Notes: a model not told the origin generated them from the sequence alone. DNA of 64,000 nucleotides from Benthicola sp039584685 (GCA_039584685.1 JBDGXI010000007.1:9121-73120); one strand, 5' to 3'; counted from the stretch's first letter, positions 43,393 through 52,379 are shown. Made by a program: numbers and translations.

Positions 43393-44124
43393 CTACAACT
43401 CGAAGTCGAGACCCAGGTACATCTTCCGGGCTTCCGGATCCTCGACGAGCGTTTGCGCCGGACCCTCGATGTGAATTCGACCGTTGAACATCAGGTAGGC
43501 TCGATCCGTGATCGAGAGGGTCTCGCGCACGTTGTGGTCCGTGATCAGCACGCCCAGCCCGCGCTCCCTGAGCTCGGCCACTATCCGCTGGATATCGTCT
43601 ACTGCGATCGGATCGACTCCGGCGAACGGCTCGTCGAGCAACATGAACTTGGGACTGGTCACCAGAGCCCGAGTAATCTCGAGCCTCCTTCGCTCTCCAC
43701 CGGACAACGAATCGGCCTTGTTCTTTCTCAAGTGCCCGATCGACAGTTCCCCGAGAAGCTCGTCCAGACGCTGATAGCGCTCCGAGCGAGTCATGTCCAG
43801 AGTCTGCAGAATGGCCATGACGTTCTGCTCGACCGTCAGACGCCGGAAGATCGAGGGCTCCTGCGACAGGTATCCGATCCCCGCCCGAGCGCGGCGGTAC
43901 ATCGGTATCCCGGTCAACTCCTGCTGGTCGAGGTAGACGCGGCCCGCGTTCGCCGCGAGCAGTCCGACGATCATGTAGAATGTGGTGGTCTTCCCCGCCC
44001 CGTTGGGTCCAAGCAGACCGACGATTTCGCCCTGGCGGACTTCGAGGTCGACTCCGTCCACGACACTCCGCTTGCCGAAGGTCTTGACCAGGCCTTCAGC
44101 CCTCAGAACGCTCTGCTCGCTCAC
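43393..44124 (-). CDS. lptB: LptB, LPS export ABC transporter ATPase
   Basis: ATPase of 243 residues that drives LPS extraction with LptFG. Seen: Walker A GPNGAGKTTTFYMIVGLL (about 36-53; the FYMI continuation is typical of LptB), IGYLSQEPSIFRRLTVEQN, signature LSGGERRR (near 137-144), Walker B FMLLDEPFAGVDPIAV, and switch His in ITDHNVRE. GTG 44124 overlaps the lptA stop and has AAGGAGG 6 bases before it. lptF and lptG are not in the window. Confidence 0.95.
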   Translation of the reverse strand: MSEQSVLRAEGLVKTFGKRSVVDGVDLEVRQGEIVGLLGPNGAGKTTTFYMIVGLLAANAGRVYLDQQELTGIPMYRRARAGIGYLSQEPSIFRRLTVEQNVMAILQTLDMTRSERYQRLDELLGELSIGHLRKNKADSLSGGERRRLEITRALVTSPKFMLLDEPFAGVDPIAVDDIQRIVAELRERGLGVLITDHNVRETLSITDRAYLMFNGRIHIEGPAQTLVEDPEARKMYLGLDFEL

Positions 44125-45485
44125 CCACCGCCTCCTTCCGTCGAGGGCTCGAGATAGATACCTATGGCATCCTTCGCGACGACCTCGGATGGCTCTCCAT
44201 CCTGGAACAACACTTCGATGCGGTTGCCGAGCAGATAATTCCTGGACGGTGACATGGAGCGCGCCGAATCTCTCACCGAGGCATAGAACGAGCGGGCGCT
44301 GCCCAGAGACAGAAGACGCTCCGGAGTGGGGTCTGCCTCCGACGGTGGTGTGAGTGAGTCCACCGGCGAGGCGGAAAAGAAAGCCCGGATCGTATCGCCC
44401 GTCAGCCAGTTCGATCCCGGGTCGAGATCCCGGGTCGCCTCGATCAGCTGTGTTCCAGGGACATGGGGATCCGTCTCCACCGAAGCCGCAGACCCCACGG
44501 AAGCGATGGAGTCCAGGCGACCGGCCGTGAGGGAAAACTCGATGGAGTCGCCGGATAGCTGGAACGAGCCCGAAACGGCTATGGAACGCCCTTCGCCGTA
44601 GGCCCACAGGCGTTCGACCTCTCCCCCCCTGATCTCGGCCGTCACCAGATCGGCTTGCAGTTCGAAATCCTGGCCGGTAGCCGCAGCATCACCGAAGGAC
44701 CTGACCTCTCGAAGTTCGTCCTCCGAGAACCGGGCCAGAACGCTGTCTCCCGTCAGTTCGAAGCCCTCGCCTCGAATGATCGGGTTGCCATACAGAACCC
44801 CGAGCCCGTCAGAATCGAAGCGCGCGCTGTCGGCCGTCGCATCGAGGTCCGAGCGGTGAATCTCCACGTTGCCACGCGCGAAGGCCCGCTGCTCTCCCAC
44901 GAACTCCGCCACGTCCGAATCGACCAGGAAAGCCTCGGTCCCTGGACCTCCCGTCGGTAGAGTCATATGGGGCCGACCCGTGGCCACCGTACGGCTTCCG
45001 CGGAACGGAGTCCGCAGGAAGTCCACCCGCGGTCCCTCCAGCGTGGCCCCGGATTGAAGTCGCTCCAACCGCACATCCCCCTCCGACACGACGCGATCCG
45101 ACAGTCCGTAGTAGGTCACCCGCTCCGCGTCGAGGACTCGAGTGGAGTCGCGGTATCGGACGGAGCCGATCATGAGCGCCTCGGCAATGTGTTCCAGGTG
45201 AACGGCACTGTCACCCGTCATCGAGGCGTCTCCGCACCGACCCAGCACCAGTCCTCCGCCCAGATGCATCGCATAGCGCCCCTCAGCCCCCGGGATCGCC
45301 AGCATGTTGCTTCGCGGCTGATCGCGTGACCCGGCCTCTGCCACTACCCGGACCCGCAGCTGACAACTGGGAGTAACCTGTGCGGCGGAGGCCCGGGGAC
45401 CGACCAGCGCCACCAGAGACGCGAGAGCGGCCGACCAAACCGCCGCCTGGCGCGAGGCGGCGCGGGGTGCGAGGCGCGCGATCAT
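44121..45485 (-). CDS. lptA: LptA/OstA-like LPS transport protein, long form
   Basis: 454 residues with a signal peptide (about 1-35, ending ASAAQ). The body is a run of beta-jellyroll OstA repeats, each like LDAERVTYYGLSDRVVSEGDVRL or ATADSARFDSDGLGVLYGNP, covering about 50-450. LptA in E. coli is about 185 residues, so this one is more than double and could form a longer periplasmic bridge by itself. It is flanked by lptC and lptB with ATGA and GTGA overlaps, which fixes the pathway. It could alternatively share LptD-like roles; no barrel is seen. Confidence 0.82.
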   Translation of the reverse strand: MIARLAPRAASRQAAVWSAALASLVALVGPRASAAQVTPSCQLRVRVVAEAGSRDQPRSNMLAIPGAEGRYAMHLGGGLVLGRCGDASMTGDSAVHLEHIAEALMIGSVRYRDSTRVLDAERVTYYGLSDRVVSEGDVRLERLQSGATLEGPRVDFLRTPFRGSRTVATGRPHMTLPTGGPGTEAFLVDSDVAEFVGEQRAFARGNVEIHRSDLDATADSARFDSDGLGVLYGNPIIRGEGFELTGDSVLARFSEDELREVRSFGDAAATGQDFELQADLVTAEIRGGEVERLWAYGEGRSIAVSGSFQLSGDSIEFSLTAGRLDSIASVGSAASVETDPHVPGTQLIEATRDLDPGSNWLTGDTIRAFFSASPVDSLTPPSEADPTPERLLSLGSARSFYASVRDSARSMSPSRNYLLGNRIEVLFQDGEPSEVVAKDAIGIYLEPSTEGGGG

Positions 45486-46069
45486 TCGCGCGGCGAACGC
45501 CGAGGCGCGGCCGGCTCTCCCTCGGACACGAAACTCGGGTTCAGGATCTGAACGTTCTCCAGCTGTGCGTCACTGACGAAACTGTCGCCCCTGCTCTGGA
45601 GACCCGGCCGGTACAGGACGAACGTGGTGTCTCCGTACAACGAGTCCGCCTCCGCATCGTACCGAAGCCGTTGCGTCACCAGGCGCTTGGATCCGGCCGC
45701 CTCCCTGACCTCCACCGCCCCTCTCACTTCCACGTCGCCCGTGTCGAATCGGTACTCGCCAGATTTCCCGGTCAGGGTCCCGTCCTCCAGTCCCGTGTCC
45801 CCGTAGAAGATGATCTTCAGGTTGCGCAGTTGGAGCAGGCCCACGTCCTGGAAACTGAATGCCGTGTCTGCCTTCAGAACGGCGCTGCGAACGCCCGCCC
45901 GGGTCAGGTTCATCTCCACTCCGACGAGCACCTGGTCGGCCTCAAGTCCCAGGAGCGTGTCCGACGCAAGCGGTCTCTGGTTCTCCTCTGCGCAGCCCAG
46001 GGCCACGATGGCGCACACGAGGACGAGCGCCGCCGGGTGACCGACGACGGGAATCCGGACCATGCTCAC
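45482..46069 (-). CDS. lptC: LptC-like lipoprotein of the LPS bridge
   Basis: 195 residues. N-terminal hydrophobic segment ends in a lipobox-like VALGC (Cys near 26), so it is probably a lipoprotein instead of the helix-anchored LptC of E. coli. The body has the OstA/LptC strands: LEADQVLVGVEMNLTRAGVRSAVLKADTAF (split by turns) and GEYRFDTGDVEVRGAVEV. Passes LPS from LptB2FG to LptA. GTG 46069 overlaps the kdsD stop (GTGA) and has GAGG 5 bases before; ATG 46063 is an alternative. Confidence 0.8.
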   Translation of the reverse strand: MSMVRIPVVGHPAALVLVCAIVALGCAEENQRPLASDTLLGLEADQVLVGVEMNLTRAGVRSAVLKADTAFSFQDVGLLQLRNLKIIFYGDTGLEDGTLTGKSGEYRFDTGDVEVRGAVEVREAAGSKRLVTQRLRYDAEADSLYGDTTFVLYRPGLQSRGDSFVSDAQLENVQILNPSFVSEGEPAAPRRSPRE

Positions 46070-47058
46070 GCCAGCCTCACCCGCAGGAGATCATGCAGAT
46101 GCACCATGCCCTGCAACCTGTTCTCTCCGTCCACTACCGGCATCGCCATGATTCCGTGCTCCCGCATTTGCACCAAAGCCTCGGTGGCCATCTCGCCCGC
46201 ACCGATCGTCTTCGGCGCCCGGTTCATGGCCCGCTCGACGGAGTGCGAGAGAAATCCGGGATGCTGGTCGGCATACCGAGTCAGATCCCCTGCCGTGATG
46301 ACGCCGACCACGCGATCCGAGTCCAGGACGGGCACCGTCCCCTGCCTGTGCGCTATCTCATGCATCGCGGCTCCGAGATCCCGGTCGAGAGTCAGCCGCG
46401 GCACCCGCTGTTGATCCGTGATCATCACGTCACGCACCGTCAGCGTCAGACGGCGCCCCAGCTCTCCGCCCGGATGCAGCCGGGCGAAGTCTTCCGGCCC
46501 GAAGCCGCGAACCTCCGAAACGGCCATGGCCAGGGCATCCCCCATCGCCAGCGCCGCCGTGCTGCTGGCCGTGGGAGCCAGGTCGTGCGGACACGCCTCG
46601 ACCTGCACGCTGACGTCGAGGACCAGATCCGCGCGTCGTGCAAGAGTCGATGTGGGCTCCGCCGTCAGACAGATCACCGGAACACCGAGGCGCTCGATCA
46701 CCGGCAGCAGGCTCTCCATCTCGGAGGACTCGCCGCTCTTGGAGATGGCGAGGACCAGATCGCCTCCTACCAGCATGCCCACATCACCGTGAGCCGCCTC
46801 CACCGGGTGCAGGAAGATCGCCGGCGTTCCGGTGGACGAGAACGTCGAAGCGAGCTTTCGGGCCACGATCCCCGACTTCCCGATACCCGTAACCACCACG
46901 CGGCCCGAGATTGCCTCGATCACCCGGACCGCTTCGGCGAACGCAGCACCCAGGCGCTCCGCCAGAGAGGCTACGCTCTCGCTCTCGATCCGCAGCACTT
47001 CCCGGCCCCGCTCGATGATCCTCGAGTCGTGGGCCGGCTCGCCGTTGCCCTCACTCAC
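46066..47058 (-). CDS. kdsD: KdsD/KpsF, arabinose-5-phosphate isomerase
   Basis: Makes D-arabinose-5-phosphate for Kdo. The 330 residues have a SIS domain (about 35-170: VVVTGIGKSGIVARKLASTFSS-type nucleotide loop near 54, HPVEAAHGDVGM near 82, SKSGESSEM) and two CBS repeats (about 205-325, VRDVMITDQQRVPRLT and MNRAPKTIGAGEMATEALVQM). GTG 47058 is used because it overlaps the kdsC end and gives normal length; longer frame upstream is Ser/Arg shadow. Lies with kdsA and kdsC, so all early Kdo steps are in one operon. Confidence 0.92.
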   Translation of the reverse strand: MSEGNGEPAHDSRIIERGREVLRIESESVASLAERLGAAFAEAVRVIEAISGRVVVTGIGKSGIVARKLASTFSSTGTPAIFLHPVEAAHGDVGMLVGGDLVLAISKSGESSEMESLLPVIERLGVPVICLTAEPTSTLARRADLVLDVSVQVEACPHDLAPTASSTAALAMGDALAMAVSEVRGFGPEDFARLHPGGELGRRLTLTVRDVMITDQQRVPRLTLDRDLGAAMHEIAHRQGTVPVLDSDRVVGVITAGDLTRYADQHPGFLSHSVERAMNRAPKTIGAGEMATEALVQMREHGIMAMPVVDGENRLQGMVHLHDLLRVRLA

Positions 47059-47626
47059 CCTCTTTCGACCTCCAGTGCTCGACGCACTCCGCGACGTATT
47101 CCTCGACAAGGCTCTTCCACTCGCCCCGGGCTCCGAGGAGCGCCTCGACGAACTCACGGACAGCGCCCGCCCCGCCAGCCGTGTCACCGACCCAGCTCGC
47201 GGCCGCCTTGACCTCGGGTACGGCGTTCGCGACCGCTGCCGGTAGGCCTACCTTCCGAAGTACCGGAAGATCCGCCAGATCGTCAGCCAGGAAGGCGGCC
47301 TGATCCCAGGAGGCACCGGCACGCCGGAGTATGTGCGCTACCGCTTCGAGTTTGCCGAATGGCGACACCTGGTGGATCTCGGTGATTCCGAGGGACTCGG
47401 CCCGCTGCCTCACCGCCGGAGAGATCTTGCTGGACACTACTGCTACCACCAGGCCGGTGCGATGCAGCATGTGGATCGCAAATCCGTCGTGCACGTGGAA
47501 ACGACGCCCTTCCACCGTGCCATCCGGTCCCTCGAAAGCGTACAACCCCCCATCGGTCATCACTCCGTCCGCGTCCAGCAGGACTACTCGCACCTCGAGA
47601 GCCAGCGACCCCGGAATGGAACTCAT
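47051..47626 (-). CDS. kdsC: KdsC, Kdo-8-phosphate phosphatase
   Basis: HAD phosphatase of 191 residues that removes phosphate from Kdo-8-P. Seen: motif I LLDADGVMTDGG (about 16-27; family DVDGVLTDG), motif II VVSSK (near 63-67), Lys of FGKLEAV and motif III ADDLADLPVLRKVGLPAAVANA (near 114-135). The last about 25 residues (EWKSLVEEYVAECVEHWRSK) go past the short KdsC consensus. ATG 47626 overlaps the kdsA stop. Confidence 0.92.
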   Translation of the reverse strand: MSSIPGSLALEVRVVLLDADGVMTDGGLYAFEGPDGTVEGRRFHVHDGFAIHMLHRTGLVVAVVSSKISPAVRQRAESLGITEIHQVSPFGKLEAVAHILRRAGASWDQAAFLADDLADLPVLRKVGLPAAVANAVPEVKAAASWVGDTAGGAGAVREFVEALLGARGEWKSLVEEYVAECVEHWRSKEGE

Positions 47627-48447
47627 CGGGGATCCGCGGGCGTCCGCCCGCGAGCTTCCCGAATTGCCAGCAGGCGCTCCAGCATCCTCTCCAGGCTACC
47701 GAGCGGCAACATGTTGGCCCCGTCCGAAGGCGCGCTGGACGGATCCGGGTGTGTCTCCAGGAAAATGCCGTCGGCGCCCGCCGCCACTGCGGCTCCCGCC
47801 AGGGTCTCGATCCAACGGGGCTCTCCGCCGCTCGCGGCTCCGCCCTTCGCTCCGCCAGGGAGCTGCACGGAATGTGTCGCGTCGAACAGGGCCGGACACC
47901 CGCACGTCTCACGCATGATCTCGAAACTGCGCATGTCCACCACCCAGCGGCCGTAACCGAATACCGTCCCGCGCTCCGTCACGCTGACTCCGGCGGCTCC
48001 CGCATCCCGGACCTTCTCGACCGGGTGTCTCATGTCCTCGGGGGCCAGCCACTGACCCTTCTTGACGTTGACCGGCAGCCCCGTGCTCCCGGCCGCCGTC
48101 AGAAGGTCTGTCTGGCGGCACAGAAAGGCCGGAATCTGGATCGCGTCGACGACCGCGGCGACGGCTCGCGCCTGCGCGGGCTCGTGGATGTCGGTCAACA
48201 CGGGCAGCCCCGTCTCCCGGCGAACCGCACTCAGAAGTTCCATCCCCGCGCTCAGACCGGGTCCCCGCGGCGACGAACCGCTGGTCCGATTGGCCTTGTC
48301 GAAAGACGCCTTGAAGATGGCCGCTACTCCCAACCGCCCGGCCACTTCGCCGACCTTCTCGGCGACTTCGATGTTCAATCGATCGTCTTCCAGCAGGCAA
48401 GGTCCCGCGATCAAAATGAAGCGCCCGCCCGGATCGAGGACGTTCAT
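47623..48447 (-). CDS. kdsA: KdsA, Kdo-8-phosphate synthase
   Basis: Condenses arabinose-5-P with phosphoenolpyruvate. Seen in 274 residues: IAGPCLLEDD (about 11-20), FKASFDKANRTSGSSPRGPGL (split; near 45-65), TDIHEPAQA (near 83-91), QIPAFLCRQTDLL and the Asn/Cys-type metal region, FDATHSVQLPGG (near 199-210). A Cys in IAGPC and the spacing suggest the metal-dependent class II type, though this is not sure. ATG 48447 overlaps the pyrG stop (ATGA). Confidence 0.93.
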   Translation of the reverse strand: MNVLDPGGRFILIAGPCLLEDDRLNIEVAEKVGEVAGRLGVAAIFKASFDKANRTSGSSPRGPGLSAGMELLSAVRRETGLPVLTDIHEPAQARAVAAVVDAIQIPAFLCRQTDLLTAAGSTGLPVNVKKGQWLAPEDMRHPVEKVRDAGAAGVSVTERGTVFGYGRWVVDMRSFEIMRETCGCPALFDATHSVQLPGGAKGGAASGGEPRWIETLAGAAVAAGADGIFLETHPDPSSAPSDGANMLPLGSLERMLERLLAIREARGRTPADPR

Positions 48448-50126
48448 TCCCGGCCAGCCGTCGCCCAGCTCGCGCGGCCCTCGACTTCATCCGTCTCCAC
48501 CGGCATCCGGTGGTCACGACGCTCCTTGGCGGCGGCGATGAACGCCGCGAACAGCGGGTGCGCCCGCGTCGGTCGGGACTTGAGCTCCGGGTGGAATTGT
48601 GTGGCCACGAAGAACGGATGTTCCGGAAGTTCGATGATCTCGACGAGGCCGCCACCCGGAGAAACACCACTGAAGGCCATCCCCCCGGCTGCCAGGACAT
48701 CGCGGTAGTCATTGTTGACTTCGTACCTGTGGCGGTGACGCTCCGAAACCTCTTCCTCGCCGTAGATCTCTCTCACCCGGCTGCCCGCCACGAGCTCTGC
48801 GGGATAGGCGCCGAGCCTCATTGTGCCGCCCTTCATGGTGACCTTCAGCTGCGAGTCGAGCAGGGAGATCACGGGATGCGGAGTCCCGGCCTCGAACTCC
48901 GACGAATCCGCGCCGTCCAGACCGCACACGTTCCTGGCCAATTCGATGATCGCGCATTGCAGCCCGAGGCAGATTCCGAGAAACGGAACGCCCTGTTCGC
49001 GCAGATAGCGCACCGTGTCCACCATTCCCTCTACCCCACGCTGCCCGAAGCCTCCGGGGATCAGCACCGCGTCGTACGGGCTGAGCGCCTCCGCCCCCTG
49101 AGAATCGATCGCCTCGGACGAGAGCCAGTCGATCCTCACGCCGATATCGTTCGCTATTCCGCCATGAATCAGCGCCTCCTGGATCGACTTGTAGGAGTCG
49201 ACCAGAGACGTGTACTTGCCGACCACTCCGACCCGGACTTCGCCGGAACCCGGGTGCTTGATGCGCTCCACCATGGATTCCCAGCCCGTCAGGTCCGGTT
49301 CGGCCGTCTCGAGGGCCAGGTGATCCACGATGCGGTCATCGAGCCGCTGCTCTCGGAAGCGGAGCGGGACCTCGTAAATCGTGTCCATGTCACGGCTCTC
49401 GATCACATCCCGAATATCCACGTTGCAGAATCGAGCCACCTTTCTGCGGACTTCTTCAGGGAGAGGCCACTCCGTTCGGCACACCAGAATGTCCGGCTGC
49501 AGACCGATCTCCATCAGCTCACGCACCGAGTGCTGTGTCGGCTTCGTCTTCAGTTCGCCTGCCGCCGCTATGTAAGGCACCAGCGTGAGGTGGACCAATA
49601 CGGTGTTCTTCCAGCCCACGTCCTGCCGGAACTGGCGGATCGCTTCGAGGAACGGCAGAGACTCGATATCCCCTACGGTGCCCCCGACCTCGGTGATGAC
49701 CACGTCGTGGCCCGGAGACAGCATCTGGATGTAGGACTTGATCTCGTCGGTGACATGTGGAATGACCTGGACCGTAGCTCCGAGGAAGTCTCCCTTTCGC
49801 TCTTTCGTGATGATGTTCTGATAGATGCGACCGGTGGTGACGTTGTTGGCCTGGGAAAGGGACTCGTTGATGAACCGCTCGTAGTGCCCGAGATCCAGAT
49901 CGGTCTCCGCGCCGTCGTCCGTCACGTAAACTTCGCCATGCTGAAACGGCGACATGGTTCCGGGATCGACGTTGATGTATGGATCGAATTTCTGGATCGT
50001 AACGGCCAGCCCTCGCTCGACCAGCAGCCGGCCAATCGAGGCCGCCGCGATTCCCTTGCCAAGAGAGGAAACCACTCCTCCCGTGACGAAGATGTACTTC
50101 GTATCCGCCTGCGGCGCGTCAGACAT
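48444..50126 (-). CDS. pyrG: PyrG, CTP synthase
   Basis: 560 residues: amidoligase domain (1-270) with FVTGGVVSSLGKGIAAASIGRLL-type P-loop (split) and DPYINVDPGTMSPFQHGEVYVT, then a glutamine amidotransferase domain (about 300-545) with GGFGQRG (near 360), nucleophile Cys in LGICLGLQ (near 385-392) and the His/Glu pair in ATQFHPE (near 518-524). Supplies CTP, including for CMP-Kdo made from the products of the following kds genes. ATG 50126; the 205-base upstream gap carries a promoter candidate and a leader hairpin. Confidence 0.96.
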   Translation of the reverse strand: MSDAPQADTKYIFVTGGVVSSLGKGIAAASIGRLLVERGLAVTIQKFDPYINVDPGTMSPFQHGEVYVTDDGAETDLDLGHYERFINESLSQANNVTTGRIYQNIITKERKGDFLGATVQVIPHVTDEIKSYIQMLSPGHDVVITEVGGTVGDIESLPFLEAIRQFRQDVGWKNTVLVHLTLVPYIAAAGELKTKPTQHSVRELMEIGLQPDILVCRTEWPLPEEVRRKVARFCNVDIRDVIESRDMDTIYEVPLRFREQRLDDRIVDHLALETAEPDLTGWESMVERIKHPGSGEVRVGVVGKYTSLVDSYKSIQEALIHGGIANDIGVRIDWLSSEAIDSQGAEALSPYDAVLIPGGFGQRGVEGMVDTVRYLREQGVPFLGICLGLQCAIIELARNVCGLDGADSSEFEAGTPHPVISLLDSQLKVTMKGGTMRLGAYPAELVAGSRVREIYGEEEVSERHRHRYEVNNDYRDVLAAGGMAFSGVSPGGGLVEIIELPEHPFFVATQFHPELKSRPTRAHPLFAAFIAAAKERRDHRMPVETDEVEGRASWATAGRE

Positions 50127-50237
50127 GGGTTCTCACTTTCAATTCGTATTCACGGTGCCCTGCGGGCCACGGTTCTGATTGCGGGAATGAGGCTTCGGAA
50201 GGGACTCCGACGCACGCTCTCGGCCGGAAGGCACAGG

Positions 50238-50253
50238 CGACCTCAGAAGGTCG
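50238..50253 (-). other. Leader hairpin upstream of pyrG
   Basis: A perfect 6-bp stem (CGACCT/AGGTCG) with a tetraloop, located in the presumed 165-base leader between the promoter candidate and pyrG. May be a control element or mRNA stabiliser. No T run follows on the coding strand. Confidence 0.3.
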
Positions 50254-50290
50254 GAATCGGATGCGCGACGGCGATAACTTCACGCTCCGT

Positions 50291-50320
50291 AACGTAATCC
50301 GTTTCGGAACGCGGTGTCAA
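50291..50320 (-). promoter_or_regulatory. Promoter candidate for the pyrG-kds-lpt operon
   Basis: On the minus strand, a perfect -35 TTGACA (50320-50315) is followed after 18 bases by TACGTT (50296-50291) or after 17 by TTACGT. The -35 is convincing, the -10 is moderate. It lies 12 bases past the end of the upstream gene (50332) and directs transcription into pyrG. Confidence 0.45.
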
Positions 50321-50331
50321 AGGGCTCTCGG

Positions 50332-51828
50332 TCACAGATCCCCGGGGAATCGGAAGATCGCATAGCCGCGAACGTCTCCGCCGCTGGCCCCCGGATCCAC
50401 TGCGACACCCCCCTCGACGACCCAGAACCGGAGCCCGGCGATCAGATTCACCTGCCAGTCGGTCGATTGGCCGGCATCCCACGCTGCTCCGGTACCGGCC
50501 CGGGCGAATACATCGAGCGCTCCCAGCTCGCCGAAGCGCAGCGCTTCTATGGGGATCGAATACCCGACCTGGCCGTACACCACGCGAGGTCCTCTGAATT
50601 CCACGGCGCCGAGAGTCGGGAGGGTTGCCCGGCCCCCGAATCCGGTCCACCTCTGTCCAGGCAGGTCGCCGGCCAGATCACCCCTGGCCAGAGCGAAGAC
50701 GTCCAGTCGGTGAGAAGAGAATCCCGGAGTGGTCCACCGGGCCCGGATCTCCCCGAGAAGGTAGGAGAAGTCGCCCGCCACCGACGAGTCCGCCGCCTCC
50801 AGGAAGGCCCGCCCCACGAGCCGCCCGGAAGTGCCCGTCTGGCGATCGACCGAGACCGCCAGTGCGGCACTGCCGGTCTTGCCGTCGTCGATAGCCGGGT
50901 TCTCACGCACGTTGTCCGACCCGAAGAACGTGAACTGATCACCTGCATTCCTGCTCCAGGCGTCTTCCCATTCCAGACGGAACATGGGTGTCCACCAGCG
51001 GTCTCCGCTCCCTCGCACGACCAACGCGAACCGGTCGGCTCCGTAGTAGTCTCGAAAATCGTCGCCCAGGAACAGGTAGGAGAGGGAATTCGACACGTCC
51101 GCCCGGATCCATCTCTCGTTGGTGCGGACGACGCGCTCGGCTTCCACCCCGAATTCGACCGGACCCGGATACCAGAACTGGCGCACGGTACCCTCGAGTT
51201 CCCCCTGTCCCGAACGGTACCTTCCCACGAGCTCCAGCGTGGGCCTCCAGGCCCAGTTGACCGCACGCAGCGTGATTCCCCACGCGACGGTCACGGCGTC
51301 CACGCGCTCGTAGGTGGGAGCCTCGAACCCGTACAACCCGTGCAGGTCGACCGCATCCGGAACGTCCACGACCGGATGGATCTCGAAGCCGCCGGCCGCC
51401 GGAAGAACCGAGTATCGCTCCGCCGGGCGCCAGGTTACCTCGCCGTCGATGGTCGCCATGCCTGACCCGAGGTAGCCACCGCCGAGCACGACGATGTCTC
51501 CCGACACGTGGGCCCCCGGCCTGAGCAGAATATCGCCATCTACGACGTAGATATCTCCGTCGACCGAGCCAGCCAGGCGTACCTGCGCCTCGAGCACTAG
51601 AAGGTCGCCCGCCACCTGTCCGTCGGAGGCGACAACCGTATCACGGGTCCACATCCGGAAATCGCCGCGGGCCAAGAAGTCGGCCAGCCTCGCGTCCAGT
51701 GCATTCCCGCGCCGTGGCTCGAATGTGACTTCCTGGGCCACGGCGGAGGGAGCCGCCAGGCCGGCGGCGAGGCACAGCAGCGCGAACGCCCGTCGGTGAT
51801 CGCGAGACAGGGCACGCCGGACGCTCAC
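50332..51828 (-). CDS. Outer-membrane protein with bactofilin-like repeat segment and beta-barrel
   Basis: 498 residues. Signal peptide (about 1-29, ending AVAQ). Residues about 55-130 are short repeats of the polymer-forming/bactofilin type (DGQVAGDLLVLEAQVRLAGSVDGD, then ILLRPGAHVSGDIVVLGGGYLG), a right-handed beta-helix pattern. The rest (about 160-498) is amphipathic strands with aromatic ends (LSYLFLGDDFRDYYGADRF, GYSIPIEALRFGELG) ending in YAIFRFPGDL, like an outer-membrane barrel. GTG 51828 has GGAAGGG upstream and overlaps the nitroreductase stop. I do not know this combination as a named family. Confidence 0.7.
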   Translation of the reverse strand: MSVRRALSRDHRRAFALLCLAAGLAAPSAVAQEVTFEPRRGNALDARLADFLARGDFRMWTRDTVVASDGQVAGDLLVLEAQVRLAGSVDGDIYVVDGDILLRPGAHVSGDIVVLGGGYLGSGMATIDGEVTWRPAERYSVLPAAGGFEIHPVVDVPDAVDLHGLYGFEAPTYERVDAVTVAWGITLRAVNWAWRPTLELVGRYRSGQGELEGTVRQFWYPGPVEFGVEAERVVRTNERWIRADVSNSLSYLFLGDDFRDYYGADRFALVVRGSGDRWWTPMFRLEWEDAWSRNAGDQFTFFGSDNVRENPAIDDGKTGSAALAVSVDRQTGTSGRLVGRAFLEAADSSVAGDFSYLLGEIRARWTTPGFSSHRLDVFALARGDLAGDLPGQRWTGFGGRATLPTLGAVEFRGPRVVYGQVGYSIPIEALRFGELGALDVFARAGTGAAWDAGQSTDWQVNLIAGLRFWVVEGGVAVDPGASGGDVRGYAIFRFPGDL

Positions 51829-52373
51829 CTTTCCCTTCCCCCCCCGGTCGCTTCCCACCGATCCCACGCGATAGTCTCCTCGTCGCCCCGCCGCTGCGGC
51901 AGACGCTGAAAGCCGTCCGGATACCCGAGGGCGAGGAGTGTGACCACCGGCACGTCTGCCGGGATGCCGAGCACCTGCTGGATTTCGCTTTCCCTGAAAC
52001 CCGTGATCCACGCAGTCGCGAGACTCATGTCCGCGGCCGCCAGGACCATCGCCTCGGTGGCCGCGGCCAGGTCGATCGGGTGGCTGGGGCGCCCACTGCC
52101 CGCGATGTTCGAGTGGACTCGCGCACCCCCGACGACGAGGACCGGAGCCGTCCGGACGAGCTCGCCCTGGAATACAGCCCGCGCGATCCGGTGGCGGGTG
52201 AGTGCGTCCTGAACGACGATGAAGCGCCAGGGCTGGTCCTCCCGGGCGGAAGGAGCGTACCGGGCGCATTCCAGAATCCGAGCCAGTATCTCGGGCGGAA
52301 CCATGCGATCGGAGAACCGCCTTACGGCCTGGCGGTTACGCGACAGGTTTAGCACGCGAGAGACGGCGCTCAC
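51825..52373 (-). CDS. Nitroreductase family FMN oxidoreductase
   Basis: 182 residues with the nitroreductase fold: RRFSDRMVPPEILARILECARYAPSA...QPWRFIVV (split; about 18-54) binds FMN phosphate through the Arg/Ser pairs, and LAAADMSLATAWITGF (near 111-126) and LALGYP (near 147-152) are the usual later motifs. Natural substrate unknown; members reduce nitro groups, quinones or flavins, or cut the ring in cobalamin synthesis (BluB), but the short length favours plain NfsA/NfnB-like enzymes. GTG 52373 lies 6 bases past the xerD stop with GAGGGGG upstream. Confidence 0.82.
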   Translation of the reverse strand: MSAVSRVLNLSRNRQAVRRFSDRMVPPEILARILECARYAPSAREDQPWRFIVVQDALTRHRIARAVFQGELVRTAPVLVVGGARVHSNIAGSGRPSHPIDLAAATEAMVLAAADMSLATAWITGFRESEIQQVLGIPADVPVVTLLALGYPDGFQRLPQRRGDEETIAWDRWEATGGGRER

Positions 52374-52379
52374 CCGGCG

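Noticed and set aside
45859..47211. Plus-strand open frame of 450 codons opposite kdsD
   Set aside because: Gln/Arg/Pro-rich shadow of a clear KpsF-type gene.
48510..50297. Plus-strand open frame of 595 codons opposite pyrG
   Set aside because: Shadow of pyrG; Arg/His/Leu-rich composition without domains.
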